This document shows, in pieces, positions 28,030-35,931 of a DNA stretch of 35,931 bases. The notes below the pieces were generated by a model. That model was not told where the DNA came from and did no database searches. It was given only the letters and a program-made list of their open reading frames with translations. Position 1 is the stretch's first letter. The number at the start of each line of letters is the position of its first letter. Source of the stretch: Alcanivoracaceae bacterium (GTDB taxonomy: Bacteria; Pseudomonadota; Gammaproteobacteria; Xanthomonadales; Marinicellaceae); NCBI GenBank assembly GCA_016763695.1, contig JAESTH010000118.1, forward strand, positions 1 through 35,931, read 5' to 3'. The translations under genes and the position numbers were made by a program.

Positions 28030-30222
28030 ATGAATAAATTCACCCTATTTACTATACTTTTCCTTTTTAGTATAACAAACTACTCTTTAGCACTTGATCA
28101 AGATGAGCTGCTGGATGTAGATACCGCCTTTGCTCCTGAAGTTGTAGAGGTTGGAGTAGATAAGCTTAAATTACGTTTTAAAATTGCAGATAAATACTAT
28201 CTTTATAAGCATGCTTTTAAATTTCCCAATGACGATATGGCAGTAAAATTTGGTATAGCACAAATTCCTGATGGTCATAAGAAAGAGGATGAATTTTTTG
28301 GTGAAGTAGAAACTTACCACCACCAGATTGATATTGTTATTCCTTATGAAAACCCTGATGGTGTGGCAATAACCCAGTTTAAATTTAAATATCAGGGTTG
28401 TGCTGAGGCAGGAGTCTGTTATCCACCACAAACCAAAACAGTCGAACTGAATCTGCCAGTGCCGCAGGACTCTATTTTGCACGCGGGAGATTCTCTGGGC
28501 GGTAACTCTGCAAGTGTTCTTGGTATAAATGCTCTCAATAATAATGATCAATGGGCTGGTCAGGTAGATTCAGTTTTACCTGAAGATCAGGCTTTTAAAG
28601 TGGAAACCATTGCCATGGATGCCAATAAACTCTCGGCACGATTCACCATGAGTCCCAATGTTTATTTATATAAAGACAAAGTTAAACTGACTTCGTTAAC
28701 TGATGGTATTACTATTGATGCGTTGCATTTTCCAGCGGCACAAAGCAAGGATGATCCGCATTTTGGTGAAGTGGAAATATATTTCGATCAAATTGAAGTG
28801 GCGATTGATATCAGCAGGAAAGTGGGCTCAGCCAGGCAGCTGTTGATAAGTGCTGAGTTTCAGGGCTGCGTAGATGAAGGTATATGTTATCCGCCATCAA
28901 GTCGAACCATTACCGTAGACTTGCCAGCAATTGCTGCACAACAAAACAGTGATAACAATGTTCAGTTGTCAGAACAGGATCAGATTCAAAAGGATTTAGA
29001 GAAAAATGCATGGTGGAAAACCATATTAAAGTTCTTTGGTTTTGGTTTATTGTTGGCTTTGACACCATGTATTTTCCCAATGATACCTATTTTATCTGGT
29101 TTAATCATGGGACAGGGTGAAATAAGCAGGTCAAGGGCATTTATGTTATCTCTGATATATGTGCTAGCCATGGCTTTGGCTTATACTGCGGCTGGTGTTA
29201 TCGCTGGACTGCTGGGGGCCAATATTCAGGCTGCATTGCAAAAACCATGGATCATTATTACCTTTAGTATGGTATTTGTAGCTCTGGCTATGTCAATGTT
29301 TGGTTATTATGACTTGCAGCTCCCTGCCTCGTGGCAAAGTAAATTATCCAATATCAGTAATAAACAGAAATCCGGCTCCTATATAGGTGTTGGTATTATG
29401 GGTTTTTTATCGGCGATTATTGTGGGGCCCTGTGTGGCACCGCCATTAGCGGGTGCCGTGTTATATATTTCCAATACTGGTGATCCAGTAGTTGGTGGTT
29501 TCGCCTTATTTGCCATGTCTATGGGTATGGGTGTGCCATTATTATTGATTGGTGCATCAGCTGGTAAATGGATGCCGCAATCAGGCGGCTGGATGAATGT
29601 GGTTAAGGCATTCTTTGGTATTGCGCTATTGGCAATGGCAATCTGGTTCCTTTCGCGCATCATACCTGGACCAGTTACTTTAGCATTATTTGGTATATTG
29701 GCACTACTATCATCCATATTCTGGTATAGATATGCCTTAAAGAATGGTGTTAAAGGGAAAATGATCGGCTTATTTCTGGTATTTAAATTAGCTTTAATTG
29801 GTATTGGTATTGTTGAAATTATGGGAGCCATCAGAGGCAATACGGATTTCTTGCACCCTCTGACCAAATACGAAATGCACTTCACCCTCATCAAATCATA
29901 CGATGATTTACAATTAGCGATTAAGAAAACGGATAAGATAGTGTTGCTGGATTTCTATGCTGATTGGTGTGTAGAGTGTAAACACATGGAAGGTGCAACC
30001 TACTCGAAAGCCATTGTGCAAAAAGAACTGGAAAGATTTTTAGTTTTAAAAGCTGATGTGACAGATCAGGATGATATTGATAAAGAACTAATGAAAAAAT
30101 TCAAAATAATTGGCCCACCAGCTACATTGTTTTTTGGTAAGGACAATCAGTTAATTAAGCAATATAGTTTCTTTGGGTTTAAAGATGCTGAAGAGTTTAT
30201 GGCGCACCTGCAAAAATTGTAA
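28030..30222 (+). CDS. dsbD: Thiol:disulfide interchange protein DsbD with two N-terminal DsbD-alpha domains
   Basis: Two alpha repeats ending YQGCAEAGVCYPP and FQGCVDEGICYPP; TM core TPCIFPMIPILSGLIMG and VGPCVAPPLAGAVLY; C-terminal thioredoxin DFYADWCVECKHME. Confidence 0.95.
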   Translation: MNKFTLFTILFLFSITNYSLALDQDELLDVDTAFAPEVVEVGVDKLKLRFKIADKYYLYKHAFKFPNDDMAVKFGIAQIPDGHKKEDEFFGEVETYHHQIDIVIPYENPDGVAITQFKFKYQGCAEAGVCYPPQTKTVELNLPVPQDSILHAGDSLGGNSASVLGINALNNNDQWAGQVDSVLPEDQAFKVETIAMDANKLSARFTMSPNVYLYKDKVKLTSLTDGITIDALHFPAAQSKDDPHFGEVEIYFDQIEVAIDISRKVGSARQLLISAEFQGCVDEGICYPPSSRTITVDLPAIAAQQNSDNNVQLSEQDQIQKDLEKNAWWKTILKFFGFGLLLALTPCIFPMIPILSGLIMGQGEISRSRAFMLSLIYVLAMALAYTAAGVIAGLLGANIQAALQKPWIIITFSMVFVALAMSMFGYYDLQLPASWQSKLSNISNKQKSGSYIGVGIMGFLSAIIVGPCVAPPLAGAVLYISNTGDPVVGGFALFAMSMGMGVPLLLIGASAGKWMPQSGGWMNVVKAFFGIALLAMAIWFLSRIIPGPVTLALFGILALLSSIFWYRYALKNGVKGKMIGLFLVFKLALIGIGIVEIMGAIRGNTDFLHPLTKYEMHFTLIKSYDDLQLAIKKTDKIVLLDFYADWCVECKHMEGATYSKAIVQKELERFLVLKADVTDQDDIDKELMKKFKIIGPPATLFFGKDNQLIKQYSFFGFKDAEEFMAHLQKL

Positions 30223-30251
30223 AACTTAGTGTAACTACAACTACTCGTTCC

Positions 30252-30355
30252 GCGATTCCTGCAAAGGTAGGAATCGATTGGAAAAAGTCACCAGATATAG
30301 TGATAATAATCAGTAATATTTGTGAGATTACCGCCTTCGTGATAATGACTGGAAG
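30252..30355 (-). repeat. Dispersed ~105 bp repeat, copy 2 (inverted relative to copy 1)
   Basis: Reverse complement CTTCCAGTCATTATCACGAAGGCGGTAATCTCACAAATATTACTGATTATTATCACTATATCTGGTGACTTTTTCCAATCGATTCCTACCTTTGCAGGAAT; palindromes at 30255..30274 and 30327..30346. Confidence 0.85.
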
Positions 30356-30510
30356 GGTGGGTAGCTACAATATCGAGTCCGATTTTTAAAACGAACGTTT
30401 GGCGTAAAAAGGTTAAAAAGGCTAAAAAACGGGTTTTTCTAGACATTTGTGGATTTTTAGGCCAAAATTAGCTCTTTTAGTGACAAGTTAGCGTCATATG
30501 TTGGGTAAAA

Positions 30511-30978
30511 ATGCTTAATATTACAGTTTTGAATGGTCCAAACCTTAATCTTTTGGGTGTTAGAGAGCCTGAAATATATGGTGCTACCAGTTTGCAGCAT
30601 ATTGAAGATTTAATGCGCATGAATTTAAAAAACATGTGCAGTGAAAAAAGATCAGGTTCGGCAGTATCTTTGGCATTTTTTCAATCAAACAGGGAGTATG
30701 AACTGATTGATAAAATTCAGGAGATGATGAATAAAGACAAGCAATATATTATCTTTAACCCTGCGGCTTTTACCCATACCAGTGTTGCCATTCGAGATGC
30801 ATTGTTAGCAACCAAAATACCTTTTATTGAAGTACATTTATCCAATGTGCATGCGCGAGAAGAGTTTAGAAAAAAAAGCTGGTTCTCTGATATTGCCGTT
30901 GGCACCATAACAGGGCTGGGAGCTGATGGTTATCAGCTGGCACTAAAATACATAATCGATAATTATGATGAACTGTGA
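30511..30978 (+). CDS. aroQ: Type II 3-dehydroquinate dehydratase
   Basis: LNGPNLNLLGVREPEIYG, FQSNREYELIDKIQ, FNPAAFTHTSVAIRDAL, IEVHLSNVHAREEFRKKS, GADGYQLAL; immediately upstream of accB. Confidence 0.93.
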   Translation: MLNITVLNGPNLNLLGVREPEIYGATSLQHIEDLMRMNLKNMCSEKRSGSAVSLAFFQSNREYELIDKIQEMMNKDKQYIIFNPAAFTHTSVAIRDALLATKIPFIEVHLSNVHAREEFRKKSWFSDIAVGTITGLGADGYQLALKYIIDNYDEL

Positions 30979-31024
30979 TTAAGGCTCATCACATCAAACA
31001 ATTAATACAACTAGGGGACACCTC

Positions 31025-31474
31025 GTGGATATTAGAAAAATCAAGAAACTTATTGAGTTATTAGAAAACTCATCATTAACTGAAATGGAAATTCATGAAG
31101 GCGAAGAGTCGGTCAAACTGTCCAGACAGATAAATGGATTACAGCCACATGTTGTGGCGGCACAACCGCTACCTATACCGGCTCCTGTCGTTGTTGCTTC
31201 AGTAGCTGATAATAGTGATGTTGTCGCCACTGCCGAAGATGGTCATATTCAACGCAGTCCAATGGTTGGTACCTTTTACTCAGCCTCTTCACCAGATGCT
31301 GAACCCTTTATAAAAGTGGGACAAAAAGTTGAGGTGGGTGATACATTGTGTGTGGTTGAGGCGATGAAAATGTTTAATCAGATTGAATCTGAGTTTTCAG
31401 GAACTGTGACCAAGATTCTGGTTGAGAATGCTCAACCAATAGAATTTGATGAACCCTTATATGTGATTAGTTAG
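31025..31474 (+). CDS. accB: Acetyl-CoA carboxylase biotin carboxyl carrier protein
   Basis: [34 protein letters not shown]; biotinyl motif [15 protein letters not shown] start; followed by accC. Confidence 0.96.
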   Translation: MDIRKIKKLIELLENSSLTEMEIHEGEESVKLSRQINGLQPHVVAAQPLPIPAPVVVASVADNSDVVATAEDGHIQRSPMVGTFYSASSPDAEPFIKVGQKVEVGDTLCVVEAMKMFNQIESEFSGTVTKILVENAQPIEFDEPLYVIS

Positions 31475-31484
31475 GTACAGGCTT

Positions 31485-32831
31485 ATGTTTACAAAAGTTG
31501 TCATCGCCAATCGTGGCGAAATTGCTCTGAGGATATTACGGGCTTGTCATACCATGGGTATTAAAACCGTAGCCGTTCACTCAACAGTAGATCGAAATCA
31601 AAAACATGTGGGTATGGCCGATGAATCGGTATGTATAGGCCCTCCCGCATCATTAGAGAGTTATCTGGATATTCCAAAAATTATTGCCGCAGCAGAAGTT
31701 ACTGATGCACAAGCTATTCATCCTGGTTATGGTTTTTTGGCTGAAAATGCCGATTTTGCCGAGCGAGTAGAAAATTCAGGTTTTACTTTTATTGGCCCAA
31801 GGGCTGATACCATTCGCTTGATGGGTGACAAGGTTGCTGCCATTGAAGCAATGCGCTCAGCCGGTGTTCCCTGTGTTCCTGGCTCAGATGGGCCGTTGGA
31901 TGATGATGTTGAGAGAAACCTAAAAATTGCCAATAAGATTGGCTATCCAATTATTATAAAAGCGGCCTCAGGAGGAGGTGGCAGAGGTATGCGTGTGGTT
32001 AATACCGATGCAGCCTTAAATAACGCCATAAAAATGACCCAGACTGAAGCTGCCGCTGCCTTTGGTGATGGCACTGTATATATGGAAAAGTACTTGCAAA
32101 ACCCAAGGCATATTGAGATTCAGGTGCTATCAGATAAACATGGCAATGCCATTCATCTGGGTGAGCGGGATTGTTCCATGCAACGCAGGCATCAAAAAGT
32201 GGTTGAAGAGGCTCCAGCTCCAGGTATTACCGAAGAACAAAGACAGGCCATTGGCTCTGTATGTGTTGAAGCCTGTAATAGAATTAAATATGAAGGGGCT
32301 GGCACATTTGAATTTTTATATGATGAAGGTGAGTTTTATTTTATAGAAATGAACACCCGTATTCAGGTGGAGCACCCTGTCACGGAAGCCATTACAGGTG
32401 TTGATTTAATCAAACAGCAGTTGTTAATTGCTGCTGGTGAAGAGATGAAGATCGTACAAAGTGACATACATATAGTTGGACATGCGATAGAATGCCGCCT
32501 CAATGCTGAAGATGCAAAAACTTTCATGCCATCTCCGGGAACCATAGATATTTTTCATGCTCCAGGAGGCCCTGGTGTCAGGGTAGACTCGCATGTTTAT
32601 GACGGTTATCGAGTGCCGCCCAATTATGACTCGATGATAGGTAAAATTATTGTTCGTGGAGAAGATCGGCACACAACGATTAAACGTATGCGTTTGGCTT
32701 TGGCAGAAACTGTAATTTCGGGTATCAAGACCAATATTGCTTTACAGCAAATGATCATGCAAGATGAAGGGTTTGTTGAAGGTGGTAAAAATATTCATTA
32801 TTTGGAAAAACTACTGGAAAAGAGTAAATAA
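31485..32831 (+). CDS. accC: Acetyl-CoA carboxylase biotin carboxylase subunit
   Basis: [74 protein letters not shown]. Confidence 0.98.
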   Translation: MFTKVVIANRGEIALRILRACHTMGIKTVAVHSTVDRNQKHVGMADESVCIGPPASLESYLDIPKIIAAAEVTDAQAIHPGYGFLAENADFAERVENSGFTFIGPRADTIRLMGDKVAAIEAMRSAGVPCVPGSDGPLDDDVERNLKIANKIGYPIIIKAASGGGGRGMRVVNTDAALNNAIKMTQTEAAAAFGDGTVYMEKYLQNPRHIEIQVLSDKHGNAIHLGERDCSMQRRHQKVVEEAPAPGITEEQRQAIGSVCVEACNRIKYEGAGTFEFLYDEGEFYFIEMNTRIQVEHPVTEAITGVDLIKQQLLIAAGEEMKIVQSDIHIVGHAIECRLNAEDAKTFMPSPGTIDIFHAPGGPGVRVDSHVYDGYRVPPNYDSMIGKIIVRGEDRHTTIKRMRLALAETVISGIKTNIALQQMIMQDEGFVEGGKNIHYLEKLLEKSK

Positions 32832-33718
32832 TGCCTGATGAGGACTATGAATACTTCGAAATAAAGATTCCTTGCGAAACCGATGAAGTCGATATTTGTG
32901 AGGCATTTCTGTTAACGCAGGGTGCCTGTTCTGTCACTTATAGAGATGCACAGGATGTGGCTATTTTAGAGCCTGCTCCAGGTGAGATGCCATTGTGGAA
33001 AGATATTGAGGTAACAGCTATGTTTACTCGTGATCATGATGAAGAAAAAATATTAAAAGCTACTCAGGCACAATTTTCGCAGCGAGAAATAATATGTGAA
33101 AAATTACAAAATCAGGTGTGGGAACGTACTTGGCTGGAACATTTTAAACCCATGCAATTTGGCAAAAACACCTGGATTATTCCCAGTGTTTTTGAGGCTG
33201 TTGATAACAATGCTATTAATATATATTTAGATCCAGGTCTGGCCTTCGGGACGGGCACACATGCAACAACAGCTTTGTGCCTGGAGTGGATTGATGCCAA
33301 CAATCTACAGGGTATGAATGTTATTGATTTTGGTTGTGGTTCAGGCATCTTGGCAATTGCGGCTTTAAAGCATGGGGCCCGAAAAGTTTATTGTACAGAT
33401 ATAGATCCGCAGGCAATAGAGTCAACATTGAGTAATACAGAAAACAATCATGTCTTGGTGGGTATTGAGGTGGTTGCTTCTGAAGCCGTTTCGGTAGTTA
33501 AAGATTTAGATATTGTTATGGCCAATATTTTGGCAGCACCATTAATGAGCCTGGCGGATACTTTTCATGGAATGCTAAAGCCTCATGGCGAATTGATAAT
33601 GTCAGGAATTTTGGTAGAACAAACGGATGAACTTGTTGAAAATTTTAGTCAATCATATGTTGACTTTCAAATCAAAATTACCGAAGATTGGGTCTCGGTT
33701 TTTTGTAGAAAAAAATGA
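32831..33718 (+). CDS. prmA: Ribosomal protein L11 methyltransferase
   Basis: LDPGLAFGTGTHATTALCLEWID, VIDFGCGSGILAIAALKHGARKVYCTDIDPQAI, VMANILAAPLMSLA. Confidence 0.97.
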   Translation: MPDEDYEYFEIKIPCETDEVDICEAFLLTQGACSVTYRDAQDVAILEPAPGEMPLWKDIEVTAMFTRDHDEEKILKATQAQFSQREIICEKLQNQVWERTWLEHFKPMQFGKNTWIIPSVFEAVDNNAINIYLDPGLAFGTGTHATTALCLEWIDANNLQGMNVIDFGCGSGILAIAALKHGARKVYCTDIDPQAIESTLSNTENNHVLVGIEVVASEAVSVVKDLDIVMANILAAPLMSLADTFHGMLKPHGELIMSGILVEQTDELVENFSQSYVDFQIKITEDWVSVFCRKK

Positions 33719-33913
33719 ACCCCTAATCCCGATATGAAAACACAAGTTAGAGTGTAAACAATTGATGTGTATAGTGAAAATAAAAGTGCTGAGTCACCTT
33801 ATTGGTGATCTGGTGTTTTTTGATTTACTAGGTGTATCCAGGAATTGTGCTATAAACGTGTTTTCTATGTTGAGATTAGGGGATAACTTAATCAGGGTAA
33901 GAGAGTAGTAAAA

Positions 33914-34171
33914 ATGTTCACTCAATGCAGAGGATGTGGGGAGATATTTAGAGTTGTCGTTGATGACCTGGTTACGGCCAGCGCCATGGTGCGTTGTAGT
34001 TCCTGCGGTGCTGTATTCAATTCTTTGGGTACTTTGTCAGATTATAAGCCACAGGAAAGTGCCGATTTAATCCTGCATGAAAATGATAACCCTCCACCAC
34101 TATTGACTCACGAGTTTAAGCACAGTTTTACTGCGCAAAATGTGCGAAATCCAGTTGTGATAAAAAAATAG
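33914..34171 (+). CDS. Zinc-ribbon (MJ0042-type) N-terminal part of a DUF3426 protein; stop falls right after an A7 run
   Basis: MFTQCRGCGEIFRVVVDDLVTASAMVRCSSCGAVFNSL; two CxxC knuckles; ends ATA AAA AAA TAG. Confidence 0.85.
   Translation: MFTQCRGCGEIFRVVVDDLVTASAMVRCSSCGAVFNSLGTLSDYKPQESADLILHENDNPPPLLTHEFKHSFTAQNVRNPVVIKK
34162..34168 (+). other. Candidate slippery heptamer A AAA AAA joining the two DUF3426 ORFs
   Basis: Zero-frame codons AT[A AAA AAA] TAG; a -1 shift restores ...VVIKK-IEANSDQQGDELDF.... Confidence 0.5.
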
Positions 34172-34200
34172 AGGCAAACAGCGATCAGCAAGGTGATGAG

Positions 34201-34740
34201 TTGGATTTTACCCTCAAGCCTGCTTTTGTTACGGATCGAGACAATAAAAAAGCCAGAAAGCCTTCATTACTGTGGGCATTATTGACCTTATCCTTAATGG
34301 CAGCGTTCTTATGGCAGGCCAGTATCGCTATCAAGCGTGGTAGCATACAACTGCCAGAAGGAGGGTTAAAGCAAGAAATTTGTGCGCAGATCGAATGTTA
34401 TGTTAGTGTCGCACATGCCAACCTGAATAAAATAGCTCTGGTTTCCCGGAGTATCAGGCAGCACCCAGGGCGTGATAATGCTTTGATTATTACAGCAGGA
34501 ATCATTAATAGTGATGAAAATATTCAGTATTTTCCAGCTTTACAAGTCAAAATGTCAAATTTAAATGGAGAAATTGTGGCTATGCGGCGGTTTTTACCTT
34601 CTGAATTTATTGACGAAGATACAATTAACGTTGGTATGTTGCCAAATACCTTGATCCCAATTACGCTGGAGTTACAAAGTCCTGGTAGGAATGCGGTCAC
34701 TTTTGAAGTGGGTTTTAGTTCAACATATGGTGCTAAATAA
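34201..34740 (+). CDS. DUF3426 transmembrane/C-terminal part, in the -1 frame of the preceding ORF (no strong start of its own)
   Basis: TM LLWALLTLSLMAAFLW, then ...QYFPALQVKMSNLNGEIVAMRRFLPSEFI typical of DUF3426; reading frame extends upstream to the A7 run as IEANSDQQGDELDFTLKPAF. ORF-track start is TTG. Confidence 0.85.
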   Translation: MDFTLKPAFVTDRDNKKARKPSLLWALLTLSLMAAFLWQASIAIKRGSIQLPEGGLKQEICAQIECYVSVAHANLNKIALVSRSIRQHPGRDNALIITAGIINSDENIQYFPALQVKMSNLNGEIVAMRRFLPSEFIDEDTINVGMLPNTLIPITLELQSPGRNAVTFEVGFSSTYGAK

Positions 34741-34871
34741 AAGCCGTAAAAAACATTAAATGAGCGAAAGAAGGCAAATACTTTCATTTTCGTGGTTTTA
34801 TTATCATGGCTGCTGTTGAGGCTTTGAGAGATAAGATAGAAAAAGATATAGAAGAATAAATGGAGCAAGAA

Positions 34872-35108
34872 ATGAATGTTGGAAAAATGAATTTACAAGA
34901 CTTTACGCGTAATACAGTCAAGCAATATTTGCAGAATTTAAAAGGCCATCAAGCGAAAAATTTATATGATTTCATCATTGATGAAATAGAGAAGGGAATT
35001 ATTCTGGAGGTGTTGGAGTTTACTAAAGGTAATAGAACCAAGACTTCGGATATTTTAGGGATTACTCGTACCACATTGAGAAATAAAATAAGGAAACATA
35101 ATATTTAG
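34872..35108 (+). CDS. fis: DNA-binding protein Fis
   Basis: Fis-type C-terminal HTH: LEVLEFTKGNRTKTSDILGITRTTLRNKIRKHNI. ATG 34872 has GGAG 6 nt upstream; the ORF-track start is ATG 34860. Confidence 0.93.
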   Translation: MNVGKMNLQDFTRNTVKQYLQNLKGHQAKNLYDFIIDEIEKGIILEVLEFTKGNRTKTSDILGITRTTLRNKIRKHNI

Positions 35109-35205
35109 ATGTTTAATAATAATTAAAATTTCTGTGTTGAGGGTCTCAAAAACCACTTTTTATCGCAGTAACCAAATTTTGTTTTTTTCTGAGAACGAAT
35201 AGCGG

Positions 35206-35211
35206 TATAAT
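35206..35211 (+). promoter_or_regulatory. Candidate -10 (TATAAT) of purH
   Basis: AGCGGTATAATACTCC 37 nt upstream of the purH ATG; -35 not convincing. Confidence 0.4.
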
Positions 35212-35242
35212 ACTCCGCCGTCTCCAACCAAAATAAATTATT

Positions 35243-35931
35243 ATGACAACTACTCAAAACAGGGTGTCTATTAGACGGGCACTGATTAGTGTTTCTGATA
35301 AAGACCACTTAGATATATTAGCAAATGGACTGAAAGAACTGGGTATTGAAATTCTTTCAACTGGTGGTACAGCTAAATACCTCAAAGAACAGGGTCATGA
35401 AGTGACCGAAGTTTCAAAATACACAGGTTTTCCTGAAATGATGGATGGCAGAATAAAAACCCTGCATCCAAAAATTCATGGTGCCTTATTGGGTAGAACG
35501 GAACTGGACTCAAAAGTTATGCAGGAAAACGGTATTGAGGCGATAGATTTATTGGTGGTAAATTTATATCCTTTTGAAAAAACCATCAACTCAGATGACT
35601 CCAGTCTTGAAGACGCCATTGAAAACATAGATATTGGTGGTCCAGCAATGGTAAGAGCGGCATCAAAAAATCACGACAGGGTTACAGTCCTGGTTGATCC
35701 CAATGATTATGCAGAATTCATTGATGAGGTGACGACATATGGTGGTGTTTCTCATGCAAATAGGCATATTCTTGCAGCCAAGGCATTTGCTCACACAGCG
35801 GACTATGATGGTATTATTGCAAATTATTTAAGCTCAATCAAAGATACTGGTGACAGAGCTGATTTTCCAAGATATCTTACCACCCAATACCGACATGGTG
35901 GGCACTTGCGCTATGGTGAAAACCCTCATCA
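35243..35931 (+). CDS. purH: Bifunctional AICAR formyltransferase/IMP cyclohydrolase, N-terminal part (cut by window edge)
   Basis: [79 protein letters not shown]; open to window end. Confidence 0.97.
   Translation, partial: MTTTQNRVSIRRALISVSDKDHLDILANGLKELGIEILSTGGTAKYLKEQGHEVTEVSKYTGFPEMMDGRIKTLHPKIHGALLGRTELDSKVMQENGIEAIDLLVVNLYPFEKTINSDDSSLEDAIENIDIGGPAMVRAASKNHDRVTVLVDPNDYAEFIDEVTTYGGVSHANRHILAAKAFAHTADYDGIIANYLSSIKDTGDRADFPRYLTTQYRHGGHLRYGENPH

Noticed and set aside
29379-29894. 171-aa ORF antisense to dsbD
   Set aside because: Pro/Ile/Asn-rich shadow of the DsbD TM region with no recognisable domain.
33795-33822. GTCACCttattGGTGATctggtgtttttt, possible intrinsic terminator after prmA
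   Set aside because: Only about 5-6 bp stem and the U-run is displaced from the stem base; not strong enough to call.
34524-34868. 114-aa reverse ORF across the DUF3426/fis junction
   Set aside because: Mostly the antisense frame of DUF3426; Phe/Tyr-rich and unrecognisable.
1-35931. CRISPR arrays, tRNA/rRNA genes, integrases/transposases, defence or toxin-antitoxin systems
   Set aside because: Looked for on both strands by eye; no regularly spaced repeats, cloverleaf-like genes, or recognisable mobile or defence proteins found.

Overview
AT-rich, gammaproteobacterial-looking chromosomal segment, densely coding, with no CRISPR array, rRNA, tRNA or intact mobile element seen. Left end: a diheme c-type cytochrome (truncated by the window edge) divergent from a decaheme MtrA/DmsE/PioA-type cytochrome plus an MtrB/PioB-type outer-membrane barrel, i.e. 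a porin-cytochrome electron conduit. Middle: two GGDEF proteins, a MacAB-like ABC export cluster, a secreted M14 carboxypeptidase, an MFS transporter, a membrane-anchored coiled-coil protein ending in a type IV pilin-like head, a CadC-like regulator with a TolB/PD40-type propeller, and a secreted NHL-like propeller with a cut-short C-terminus. Then a threonine aldolase, rluB/scpB/scpA/Sua5-YciO family/asparaginase-domain block, a 901-aa exported orphan, a DsbD with two N-terminal alpha domains, and the housekeeping run aroQ-accB-accC-prmA-(DUF3426)-fis-purH. Leads most worth checking: the zinc-ribbon/DUF3426 gene split exactly at an in-phase A AAA AAA heptamer (possible -1 frameshift, transcriptional slippage, or indel); the pilin-head/coiled-coil fusion lacking a prepilin motif; the MtrAB module with an FNR-like palindrome in its divergent promoter region; and a ~105 bp two-hairpin dispersed repeat present as two inverted copies 19 kb apart. 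All family assignments come from reading motifs by eye; no searches were run.
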